Origin: Cephalotus follicularis
Taxonomy: Eukaryota; Streptophyta; Magnoliopsida; Oxalidales; Cephalotaceae
Length of the DNA: 64,000 nt
Direction: 5' to 3'
Assembly: GCA_001972305.1 (NCBI GenBank)
Contig: BDDD01000080.1
Span: forward strand, 1,426,484 to 1,490,483
Made by a program: the position numbers and the translations under genes. Of this stretch, positions 43,750-54,802 are shown piece after piece (position 1 is the stretch's first letter; every line of letters starts with the position of its first letter). Below the pieces are notes generated by a model. The model was given only the letters and a program-made list of their open reading frames with translations, ran no database searches and was not told the origin of the DNA.

Positions 43750-44200
43750 TTGTTTGAATAAATAGTTATACTAATTCATAAATAGTCATGTCTACTTAAT
43801 TTGAGGAAACATATCCGTAGATGACGTGAATTGAATAAATATAACATTACAGGAAAAGATATTTTCATGAAAGGTTATGAATAATAAAGGATATATGAAA
43901 TTGTATAATCATTAAGATATCTTTTATCACACACCGATTCAGAACCGAAATTGTCACGTTAAACTGAACTAATTAAAACATATTAGCATATCCTAAATCT
44001 ATGTCATTAAAAACAGTAATAAGTCTCCAGTTAAAGTGATAAAAGAAAATCTCATATTCAAAACTTAAATTCTGCTTATAATAAATTTTGTTTCCAAATT
44101 AATACGTGGTGGTCTAAACATAATCTGAAAATCATAGTCCTGAAAAACATAGCATTACTAAAATAATTTAACTCTATGAAATCCTCAAATCATAGGTTGC
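43750..44200. other. AT-rich stretch after the LEA gene
   Basis: No gene recognised. The left border of the LTR at about 44200-47700 must lie in or near this stretch, but I could not place it. Confidence 0.4.
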
Positions 44201-45299
44201 TCTCTTATCACACTTGCCCCCAAAGCTCCAGATAACCTGCCGCATGGAAACAAAAACGCGGCTGAGCAAACCTCAGTACGAATATAGAATCATAAAGCAG
44301 TATGAAACAAAACAGATTACGAAGCAGGTCAGTTTACAAAACAGGACAGTTTCCGAAATCAATCATAACAGTTACGAAACGAAACCAAACAAAGCAGTTG
44401 CGGATCAAAACAGATACTAAACAGAATAATGTCCGATACAAAACAATATTCAAAACTTCAGAATACGAAATAAAACATTTTACGAAACAAAACAATACAA
44501 ATCTTTTACAAAAATGGAACAATTCATAATAAAATCAGTTTATGCAAATCCAAAAGATGCTCATGTCAAGTCATATATATATAGATTCACAATACAGCAT
44601 AAAGTGAAATATATATATATCAAAGTATATCAGTTTCCAAAACTCTTCTTAAATTCATGTCTTATACTGAGAGATGCAATATCGAATTAAATACATACAT
44701 ATATGCAAGAGATCCTGCAGAATCCACTTGGCAAACGGAATGATGTGTACGACACTACACAATCAATTCCAATACTGAATCTTATCTTACAATAACTAGA
44801 GTCGACTCATACGTCCCAAAAGGATCCATATTCTACCCTCATGATACATATTAAGAGAGACGCCGTAGACTAATCACACCGCTAAGGAAGTGTCATGCCC
44901 CCGTGCCAGGCCTACGACATGCCTATGGTACCTTCATAGGTAGGAAACAATATATTCTCAGTATTTCAAAATAATGATTTATCAAAATCACTTCCAAACA
45001 TTGGTTTACTCACAAAACCAAATCATATCTTAAAAATTTGCATATTTCCGTAATTGAAAATCATGCTCATAACGAAATCTATATCATAAAAATTTAGCAT
45101 ACTTTCTAAGGTGAAAATCATGATGAATTTATAAAATCAGTAATATTTAACTTTACATCAAAAGTAATAAAACAGATTTTATCATGTCGAAACATATCTA
45201 CCAAAACGAAAAATACGTGCGAGAAACAAATCTGAATTCATTTCAATAAAAACATAGGATAAGACCCAGAGATGAAGAAAATCCAGACATTTTCACAAT

Positions 45300-45830
45300 T
45301 AAAAATCAAGGAAAGAAAATCCGTAACGAAGTTGGAATCATTTTTATAAATACCGAAAGAATAAACTAAAAACGAGAAACCCGTACATTTTCACATTCAT
45401 GAACCAACTTATTTAATTTTCATAATAAAGAGATGTCCGTATAGAATTTTCGTAAACGGGTCGTAACTCAATTTTATAAAGTCAGGAATATTTAATTTCA
45501 AAAACATTAGAGCTGGCTTTATTTTCAAAAATCATAAAAGTAAAGGAACATCGAAAATCCGTACCTAGATTAAGCATCTAAATTTTATTCCGAATAAAAT
45601 TAGGAGAAAAATCATAGAAACATAAAATGATTTACTTAATAAACAAAAGGAGTATACCAAAGAACGATGTATCCGTACATAATTATCAAACAGTAAAAAT
45701 TGACTTCATTCAATTTAATCGAGGAGATATCCAAGAACGAAAGAATAATCCGTACATTAATCACAACAGTGAAACTGGATTGTTTCAATAAAATCAGATA
45801 GCCAAAGAAAGAAGGACATCCGTACCTTAC
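45300..45830. repeat. Degenerate repeats with ATCCGTAC in the large LTR
   Basis: ATCCGTAC or a close variant recurs near 45309, 45379, 45434, 45557, 45670, 45748 and 45817. It is usually preceded by AAGAA-rich sequence and spaced 50-125 bp. It looks like a worn tandem repeat. Confidence 0.5.
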
Positions 45831-45961
45831 GTAAACACCAAAATTATCCTCAAGAGAAAATCAAGCAACCCTACGCAGCACTTCCGTTGGTACAGTTATC
45901 TAAAAGATATAAAAAAAAAACAACAATTCAAAATAAGAAATTAAAAAAAAATCCTTACAAA

Positions 45962-46205
45962 AGTGTCAGCGCTTTATCTAGAACAAAGCCGAAAGCGTCG
46001 GCTCTTTCTAGCATAAGCGTCAACGTTTATCAGGGCACGGCAACGTTTAAACATTTTAAAAACTCAAACTTTGAGGACATAGCGTCGACGCTTTACAGAA
46101 ATAAAGCAGGATGGCGTCAACGCTTTACATAAACAAAACATGATTATGCACAATTGAGGGAAGGTGTCGACGCTTTGATGAAACAAAGGGCATGAGCGTC
46201 GGCGC
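45962..46205. repeat. GCGTCGACGC palindrome array in the large LTR
   Basis: Cores (GTCGAC or variants GTCAAC, GTCGGC) stand at about 45965, 45997, 46019, 46039, 46084, 46116, 46166 and 46198. Each lies within AGCGTCRACGCTTTA. Steps are 32, 22, 20, 45, 32, 50, 32, most close to multiples of 10.5. Confidence 0.8.
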
Positions 46206-46309
46206 TTTACATGAGTTTAAGTGTGCTTAAGTGTGCTTACAGTGCTACACGTAAACTGAAGAAAGTGAGGATTAAAACAAAACCACTCTTAACACATCAC
46301 CCATTAACA

Positions 46310-46835
46310 TTGCATGCATAACACACACCGGCTGCACTTAACTCACACACACAGCACACACAGCCTACACAACACACACACACCAAATGCATAACACATA
46401 CTCTGTCTACACAAAAAAAAAACACGCAGACTCGTATAACACTGCACCCTATACACACACACACACTTACTCCATGCAAAACACACACAGCACACAACAC
46501 ATGCACTCACGCTTACACAACACACATACACATATTACATGCAAAACACACACTGCACACATACCACACACAGGCACGGCCACACGACACACACAGCACA
46601 CATATGCATATTACATGTAAAACACACACTGCACACATGCATATATTACATGCAACATACACACACCCGATACACAGCACACACAACATGTTACATGCAA
46701 CACACACACACCAGATACACAGCACACACAACATGCAAAACACACCCAACACGCACACAACACATGCACAACATATACTCTGTTTTCATAGCACATACAC
46801 ACAACCAACACACACGCACATGCAGGACGATCCTA
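46310..46835. repeat. CA-rich low-complexity tract
   Basis: A long run of ACACACAGCACACA-like sequence with repeated ACATGCAAAACACACACTGC blocks (about 60-75 bp apart). The open frames here are a product of composition. Confidence 0.85.
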
Positions 46836-47950
46836 GTGCTGAGCATGAACCAAGGTGATGGATTTGTGGGCAACAACGGTGTCAACACAACCAGCTACAC
46901 CAACCATTACATGATGTTGATGTAAACAACAAGAATTGCAGAAAACAGGGGAGAAAGCAGGCATATGCAACGGTGGCTGTGTTAAGGAGAGGGATGGGAT
47001 CAATCCCTACACATGTGACCGGGTTGATATCCAACCCGACCATGACCCATGCTAGACACCATGACTGCTAAAGAACTAGTAACAAGTGGTGCAGGCTTAC
47101 ACAGAGAGAAGGAGATTAACACATGCATATCTATATACAGTTTATATCAAACGAATCGGATTACCGCAAGGAAACAAGAAACTGAACCTGAAGTGATGTA
47201 GGTTTGTGGCGGCAGAGTAAGAAGCTTTCCTCTAAGCTGTGCAACAATGGTGGCGTGAAGAGTGAGAGAGAGAGTGCCGAAGAAGGAAGATGTAGTTGGC
47301 TGATGGCTTTAAAAAAAGAAAGAAAGAAGAGAGATAAGTGGGAAGTGAGAGTCATGCGGGAGAGAGACGTGTGGGAGAGAGATTTTTGGCAGAGAGGGCG
47401 CATAAGTGAGAGATTGGGAGAGAGACGTGTGGGAGAGTGAGTGAGAGATGGGAGAGAGAGAAGAAAGAAAAGAAAAGAATGAGAAAAAGATAAAAGTAGA
47501 ATTTGATTTTAAAGAAAAAGGTTTTATAAATAGTATTTACATATCCATTAACAAATACCCAATGACACGAGGCTAAAATCAATTTAGCCCGGCCAAGAGT
47601 AAAACAAAATTGGTAATTCACATACCAAAATAAATAAGCAGCCCACAAAAATTTAATTTAAAAAGTCCGAAAATTTTAAACGGAAAAACGGGATATTACA
47701 ATTTGGAAAGGCTGTCTCAAGTGGATAAATAGACCCCCATTTAGCCATAAAGCTACACACAATTTTCAATCTATTTGTCTCTTAAATTCTCTATATAGTT
47801 TTCTGGTTCATTCCTCATACTGTAAACAGATTCGAACTTTGATTTCGATCAAGGCCTTAATTATCTTGGGAGACATATTCGCTGTAATCCGGTGCAGTTT
47901 ATAGGATGCAAATACTGTCTTAAGGAAAGAGCGTCGAACATTCGGTTTGG

Positions 47951-48700
47951 GTGTTTATATTGTTGTTTTTCTCTGTTACTACAACTACCAGTTTTAACAA
48001 TTTTAAGACAATATTCTCAACAATAGAAGACAACACTACAAAGAATACTAATTTGAATCAGATTACAAAATTTGAGAAGTTTGACGGTTCATTTTTCAGG
48101 CGTTGGAAAGTCGAGGTTTATTTCTTTGTTTCTGCATTGAAATTGTCACATGTTCTCAATGAAGAAAAACCTACAGAAAAAGAGAATGAAACTGTTACAG
48201 AAATAAGGACTCGTAACAAATGGAATGAAGATGATTTTATGTGCAATTGCCACATTCTTAATGCATTGTCAAATTCATTGTATGATGTGTACGAGACAAA
48301 GTTTGCTGAAAAAACCACAAAGGAGTTATGGGAGGATCTTGAAAGTAAGTACAAAACCGAAGATGTCAGACACAAAAAGTTCCTAGTAAGTAAACTATTT
48401 GATTTTAATATGTCAGATTCAAAATCTATCATGTCGCAAGTGTATGAGTTACAATATATTATGAATCAAATAATTTCCGAAGGCCATACTCTCGACGAGT
48501 CTTTTCAAGTATCTACTATTATTTCTAAATTGCCATATTCTTGGAAAGATTGACGAAAGGAACTAAAGCAAAAGAAAGATGCTATGATTATGCAAGAATT
48601 AATTATCTCTAAGTCGAAGAAAATTCTCAAAATTTGGATAAACTAGAATTGGAGGGTAAAACTCCAAATGCTCTTGTCATAGAATGTGCATCTTAACATA
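47951..48700 (+). pseudogene. Copia Gag, remnant Y
   Basis: The open part 47951-48553 holds a UBN2-type Gag (FEKFDGSFFRRWKVEVYFFV, LWEDLESKYKTEDVRHKKFL). It stops at SYSWKD where the family reads on. The rest (KQKKDAMIMQELI) is in frame after the stop. A zinc knuckle is in the next segment. Confidence 0.85.
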
Positions 48701-48708
48701 AAGGCAAA

Positions 48709-49770
48709 ATGTGGAAATTTGAAGGACATGCTAGTACTTTTGAAAAGAAGAAGCAAAATCAAGGGAAACCAAAGGGTGCTTGTTGGAAGTGTGGAAAAAC
48801 AGGTCACTTCAAGAAACAATGCATAATCTTTCTCAAGGAAAAGCAAGTTCAAGTAAATTTTGTGGAGAAAGAGGACTTTGCCGCAATGGTCACCGAAGTT
48901 AACATGGTTGGTGATGATGTCAAATGGTGGATTGATTATGGAGCAACACAACACATTATTATGAAACGCAACTTGATCAAGGCCTACGAACCTATTAAAG
49001 ATGTTCAAGATCTTTACACGGGAAACTCATCTATAGCAAAGACAATTGGCAAGGAAAAGTTGTTGCTTCGTCTCACATCCGGCAAAACTCTACTTTGAAT
49101 GATGTCATTCATGTTCCTGACATTAGGAAGAATTTAATTTCGGTTAGCTTGTTGAACAAGCATGGTTTTAAGCTATTGTTTGAATCCGATAGCATTGTAA
49201 TATCTGAATGGGGACTCTATGTTGGGAAGGGCTATGTTTGTAATGGCATGCACAAGTTGAATGTTATTAATAATAATACATCTACTGCTTATATTGTTTC
49301 TTCTTTGGATGTTTGGCACTATAGACTAAGACATGTAAATTATAAGAGCATGTCAAATATGTGTAGATTAGATTTGATACCTAATCTTAGTTTTAATAAC
49401 TTAGAAAAATGCTCTATTTGTATTAAGTCTAAAATTTCCAAGAAACCTTTTCACAAAGTTGAAAGAAATAATCATATGTTATAACTAGTGCATTCTGATA
49501 TTTGTGAATTAGAAGGTATTCTAACTAAGGGGTAAAAGATATTTTATTACTTTTATTGATGATTGCTCAAAGTACTCATATATGCATCTGTTAAGGACTA
49601 AAGATGAGGCTTTAGAAAAATTTAAAGTCCATAAGGCTGAAGTAGAAAATCAATTAGATTGTAAGATTAAAATTTTAAGATCTGATAGAGGAGGAGAATA
49701 CTTCTCTTTTAATGATTTTCTTGAAACACATGGAATAATCCATCAAACTAAACTCTGCTCTTTATATATA
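48709..49770 (+). pseudogene. Copia zinc knuckle, protease and integrase start, remnant Y
   Basis: 48709-49098 has the zinc knuckle CWKCGKTGHFKKQC and the protease motif WWIDYGATQHI, with Tyr where D-S/T-G is expected. 49095-49484 is the pre-integrase domain (VWHYRLRHVNYKSMSNM, then CSICIKSK). 49485-49770 begins the integrase core (LRSDRGGEYFS). It breaks off after GIIHQT. Confidence 0.85.
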
Positions 49771-51898
49771 TAGTTTTATTCATTTTATGTTACATTGTGC
49801 AAACTGTTTTATTTGCTGGCTTTCGGTATGTCTTTTATCTTATAATTGAAGACATATTATAAAGTGCTTATACATATGGTGTCCTGTCACATTAAAGGTT
49901 GGATGTCGGGCATGATGGCTATAAGAACAACTCCCTTACTCCCTATGACTAAATAGTTCCAAGTCATAGGTTCATTTTCTTGGGCATTAGTGAGCCGGTT
50001 AGACTTGCATAATTATGCCTGCTCCCGTGGGTTGAGGATGGGGTATTTCATTACCATATGTGAGGAACATTAGGGCTAATACGGGAAGTGTGTTGGAAGT
50101 ACGTACACTGAACATGACCCACACTAAGAACATTACTTGGATAGTCACATATCTCGTGTCAGTAATGGCTCCTATTTGTTGCGGTAGTGTACAGTCACCG
50201 GGTGACTAGCAAGACCTGGAGGTCTTGCGTGTTCCTTAGACCTTAGCGGCTGTTATGCATTATGTTGAAACTACCTGGTTTTGATCTCCGCCTTACCCGG
50301 TTCTCTCGCATGACTGGAAAACGGGTGGTCTTTGGATCGTGTGAGATTTATATAAATGTAGGAGAGCGCGCAACATGGAATCGTTATACTCAACGTGAGG
50401 GTGATAGGATCTATAGTATTTGTATCCATTATGGACTTGAAAATACCTGGCCAGGTGCTGACGGACTGGAAATTAGGTTTATGGGAAGGTCTGTTGATAG
50501 TCGTAATGTGTTTACGGATTTATAGTCATTGCGATAAAATAAGGGTTGACACGTATCTTTACCCTAGGTCGCTGTCGGAGCCAAGGATTACGAAGAAAAA
50601 AGTGCACGGAAACTGACGACAGGAAAAAGTGTCAGTTAATTCAGAAACGGACGTTTTACGTGGAAGTTGATTTAGAATTAATTCCACGTCTGGAAAAATA
50701 TTGTATATCATTATGGGATCATTTTAATTGTCTGGGGACTAATTAAAATGGTCGTACCGGGCCTTGGGGGCATTCTGGACATTTATCCTCTTTACCATAT
50801 TTTAATCTGGACTTTTGGGTCTCGTCGGATTATCGGACAAGTAACATATGCTAGACACGTGTCACTTGGTGGAAGAAAACTTCTTGGAGAAGCTACTTTG
50901 TTTAATGTTAGCTTGCAAGACACTTGTCAATTTCATGTGGTGGACACATGGCAAGCTTACAACCTACCATTAGAATAAAGATTAAAGTGTTGATAAAGGA
51001 GACTTGACTAGCCAAGGGCAAGTCACACATTAATGCATAATTTTGGCCTTCACTCTAAGAAACCCGAACTAGTCTCTCTCTCTTTTCTTCTTCTCTACGT
51101 CATCTTCTTCCCTAGAGAATTCTCCATTGTTGGAGCTTTGGAGAAAAGCTTAGAGCTTTGAGAGATAAACACTTTTTCTTCCACAACCTTGATCTTTATA
51201 GGTGGTGCTTTGCTTTTCCTTAAAGCCTAGTACTACTTCTATTGATCTTAGTTTAGGTTTTGAGAGCCTTTATTTTTCGGGTTAGAGATCTTGAAGTCAA
51301 GGGTTGGAGGAACTTGAAGGAGGAAGATCCTAACTCAAAGTGGAGAGGGATTCTTGAAGGAATGAGCCTTCAAAATTAAGGTAACCATTCTCCATCTCTA
51401 TCTTGAATATGAACCCTAAGGGTTGGAACCATTAGGGTTAGGGTTTTGTAACCCAAAGGGTTTGAACCCTTAGGGTTAGAGTTTAGAGACCCTAAAGGTT
51501 GGAACCCTTAAGGTTTAGGGTTTGAAAACCCTAAGGGTTAGAACCCTTAGGGTTAGGGTATGAAAACCCTTAGGGTTAGGTCTTGTAACCCTTAGGGTTG
51601 GAACCCTAAGGGTTTTGGATCTTGTAACCTTAGGGTTGGAACCCTAAGGGTTACATCCCATGTGACCCGAAGCTAGGGTTATGGAAACCCTAGCTTGGTC
51701 GAACCCTTTTGGCATGCATTGTCGTTGATTGGTTCAATTGGATTATTAATTAGAGGTCCTTGGTGGTTTGTAGATGTTTATGGACTTAGGTTATAGGGTG
51801 TTCTCATGGGTTGGAATTCACTTTGACATAAAAATCAAAGTTATACACACTATGCATCTTGACTCTAAAACTTCCATTAACTTAAATTCTTTCTAACA
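49771..51898 (+). mobile_element. 5' LTR region of copia element X, left border unresolved
   Basis: The right border is clear: CTAACA at 51893-51898, two bases before a tRNA-Met type PBS. The left border lies somewhere after 49770. TGTTGGAAG at 50092 is one candidate, but the 3' LTR start at 62252 does not align well with it. It contains the telo-box palindrome array. Confidence 0.6.
51412..51652. repeat. Telo-box palindrome array AACCCTWAGGGTT
   Basis: Thirteen copies start at 51412, 51427, 51450, 51465, 51488, 51503, 51527, 51542, 51565, 51587, 51602, 51627 and 51640. Steps mostly alternate 15 and 23 (a 38-bp double unit). Each is an inverted repeat of the plant telomere motif AACCCTA. It lies 250-490 bp before the LTR end. 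Confidence 0.9.
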
Positions 51899-51900
51899 AG

Positions 51901-51913
51901 TGGTATCAGAGCC
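51901..51913 (+). other. Primer binding site of copia X (initiator tRNA-Met)
   Basis: TGGTATCAGAGCC, the standard plant copia PBS, two bases after the LTR end CTAACA. Confidence 0.93.
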
Positions 51914-54002
51914 ATCATAATTAATTCCAATTGGACTTGAATTTTGATTTTTGGTGTCTTGATTGATTAAAATCATTGTGGCAGAAACTTTAACAATTCC
52001 AACCCCTAAGTGATATAAATTTTATACAATGTGATTGTGTGTTTTTTGTATTGGTTGGACCTTTAGGTGAACTAGTGTAATTGACAAACTAGTAGATTGT
52101 TTGTGATCCAAAGACAATGTACTAGGGCTGTTTAAGGTGCATGGGGCATTTAAACAGTTTTTGGTACAGTTTAGGATCATAAACAGGGCCTTAGAAAGTC
52201 AATAAACTAGGTTTTGGGTGTTTGAATTTTCTGCAAGAAAAACTTCTGCATGAAAAATTACGTGTGTGTAGAAATTTCTATGTAGATTTTCTACACATTT
52301 TTTGTGTAGATTTTCTGCATGGTTATTATGTAGAAAATTTAGGCAGTTACCTGCAAGATTGGTGCAGAAAATTCTGCACTGTTACTAGCAGTTTTCGGCG
52401 TAGTTTCTGGCAGTTTTCCTGCACAGTTTTGGCAGTTTCTTGCATAAATTTCTACAATTTCCTGCAGTGACTCCTACGCAGTTTTATGTGCAGTCTTCTA
52501 GCAATTATTCTACAAGGTTTGGACAAGCATACATTATGCGTTTCAGGCAGAAATTCAATACACCTATACACGTAGTTCACTTATAAATAATGTAGTAAAT
52601 TCTTAGAAAATAAAAATAACGTTAGAGTAACTATTATTTTAAATTGCATTAATACTTTGAATTTAATTATTGGTTGGACCAAATAATTAAAAGTTTGGAA
52701 CTAAAAGTAAAGAATGCTAGGTTTTAAATAATCTAGTAGGAGTTTTGCCTAGTTGTTGGCCACTAATTAAATTAAATCAATTAGCCATCGAGTATTAAAA
52801 TTCTTTGTGTTTATTTAAATTTAATATATTGGATATATTATTTTAAATGTCTTATGCACAATGGTAGGTTAAGGGACTTAATCTAGTTTTTGGTTTCGTT
52901 CGTGGATGTTTAATTTACTTCATTATTTAAGGTTTATTATGGTTTGTAATAAGGTTGCCTGCACGCACCTTAATTCCTCAACTTATTTAAAATTCTCTCT
53001 AGGATAGAATTCTCTTCACCCTAATTTATGTATTCTCTTCTTTTATTAATTGGATGTAATTAAAGGAGGAGAACCAAAAAAGGTTGAAGAGGGGGATGGA
53101 GGAAATTACAAGACCAAATGAAGGTCATGGATGCGTGGTACATTTTATTATAAAGTAGTATTAAATAGTTCACTTAGGAGACCTAGTGATCACATTGGCT
53201 CATGTGGATCACTTATAGTTTTAGTCCCTAACCTAGCCATTTTACTATTATGTTGGACATAGGGTGCATGAGATAGATGGTCCAAACACGACAAGCATGC
53301 AAAGCCGTAATTAATTGGAATTGGCTAAGTATAACCAATTGATTAATTAATGGCTTGGTAATTTAAAATATGAGACAAAAATCCCTCCAATTGCAATAAT
53401 AAGTCACAATGCCAAGGACACAAGCAAGTGACCTAACGTGGCCTTCCACGATTCTCGTTGAATGGCATAGACATGTTGTGGATGGTTAGTCACAGCTAAG
53501 GTCTGCAACATGACTAGTGCTATGTTAATTGTAGTGCAAGGCACTGCAAGGAGATGGCTTTGTTTTGGCACTTGGACATGTACACGAGTGGGTGTCAAAA
53601 CGAGGGCATTTCATTGAGGATTATGGGTAATGACTTATCCCCGCTCTAATGGTTTGTCAAGCCATAGTTGAGACCATATTGAGCTAGGAGGCAGAATTTA
53701 TGATTGGATCTGACACGGTGAGGGTTACACCTTGCGTAGTGTAAACTGGCAAGTTAGCCTACCTATCTTGAGTATTGTGATTTGTCATGCTACAGCTAAG
53801 GCCATAATATGCTGAGATAGATTTTGATCCCCACTAGGAGGTTGGATCTCCTGAATTTCACACCGGGGTATGGGACACGATTAGAATAGTGGGAGGAACC
53901 ATAAACACTAAAGACCAAGTGTTATGGTAGTAACATAAAAATTGGAATAGTTGCTAATTTCCTTCTCTTGTTTCCTTTTTAGGTTGCTATTGTTTTTTCA
54001 CC
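51914..54002 (+). other. Long untranslated leader of copia X
   Basis: About 2.1 kb between PBS and gag without coding potential. 52220-52510 is packed with TTTTCTGCA / GCAGTTTTC motifs, including TGCAGAA-AA-TTCTGCA at 52363-52378. A T-rich stretch ending TTTTTAG just before the gag ATG suggests a spliced leader. Confidence 0.6.
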
Positions 54003-54802
54003 ATGGCCGTCAGCGCCGCCATTGGTCGTATATTAGAAACAAATAAGCTAAATGGGTCAAATTTCCTAGATTTGCAGCGCAATCTGCGCTTAGTACTCAC
54101 GAGCATGAAGCTCTCTCATGTGATGAATGAGGACCCCCCGGCACTGGGTGCCAACCTGTCCATTGAGGATAAAGTCGTTGTTGCTAAGTGGCTTGAAGGT
54201 GACGAGCAAGGTCATTGCCTTGCGATCGCTGGCATGGTGCCAGAGATGCAAAGACAGCACAAGTGCATGGATACCTTGCGCGCGATACTTCTCCATCTCA
54301 AGGAGTTGTATGGTACACAGTCTTGGACTGCAAGGTTTAACCTTTCTCGTCAACTCTTCTGGACGAAGATGTCTGAGGGGGCTTTGATCCATGAACATGG
54401 ACTGAAGATGATAGATCTGATCGAGCAGCTAGCTCAGTTGGATTGAGTCATGGAAAATGATTTCTATATAGATCTCGTTCTCTCTTCCTTCCCACGGACA
54501 TTCTCTTAGTTTATTTCGAATTTCCACATGAATAAAGTGGATTGTTTGTTACCGGAGCTTGTGGAAATGCTCCGTACTGCAGAAGCTGATTTTGACCATG
54601 GTAGGTCGAAATCAATCGTGATGCTTCTTCTGGAACTGCTTCTAGGAGGGGTATCCCAAACCACAGTCCAAAGGCAAGGCCAAAAAGAAGAATAAGGGTA
54701 AGAAGGCAAAGTCTCTTGGAACGACTGGGGGAGTCAATAAGGAAAAGTTCAAATAGCTTGCGGAGGAAAATTCTTGTTTCCATTGTGGAAAATCAAGCAA
54801 CT
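54003..54802 (+). pseudogene. Copia Gag of element X (5' part)
   Basis: Starts MAVSAAIGRILETNKLNG. The UBN2-type Gag (LKELYGTQSWTARFNLSRQL) is open to 54446, then continues with stops. The zinc knuckle starts CFHCGKSS at 54775 and is split by the solo LTR at 54803. It resumes HWKRDC at 57257. Confidence 0.88.

Larger units (their letters stand above)
44200..47700 (-). mobile_element. Large gypsy-type LTR, reverse orientation, left end unresolved
   Basis: On the minus strand it starts TGTAATATCCCG at 47700. It shares blocks in the reverse sense with the solo LTR 27874-30639: the GCCAGGCCTACGACATGCC block at 44910-44930 corresponds to 29805-29825, and ATAACCTGCCG near 44230 corresponds to 30330-30345. 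No coding domain is present. It holds a palindrome array (45962-46205), a CA-rich stretch and repeated ATCCGTAC. It is probably a solo LTR, but no TSD could be assigned. Confidence 0.72.
47701..49770 (+). mobile_element. Ty1/copia remnant Y (leader, gag, protease, part of integrase)
   Basis: Copia domains on plus in order. The element is cut near 49770 inside integrase and its right half is outside the window or lost. 47701-47950 is a non-coding leader. Confidence 0.8.

Noticed and set aside
43797-43803. ATTTG as left TSD for the large LTR ending at 47700
   Set aside because: It matches the right flank, but the following bases do not start with TG or resemble an LTR end.
46297-46925. Cys/Val-rich and His/Thr-rich ORFs
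   Set aside because: They are translations of the CA-rich tract and shift-frame copies of each other.
50262-50978. ORFs of 66-87 codons in the X LTR region
   Set aside because: No recognisable domain; consistent with LTR sequence.
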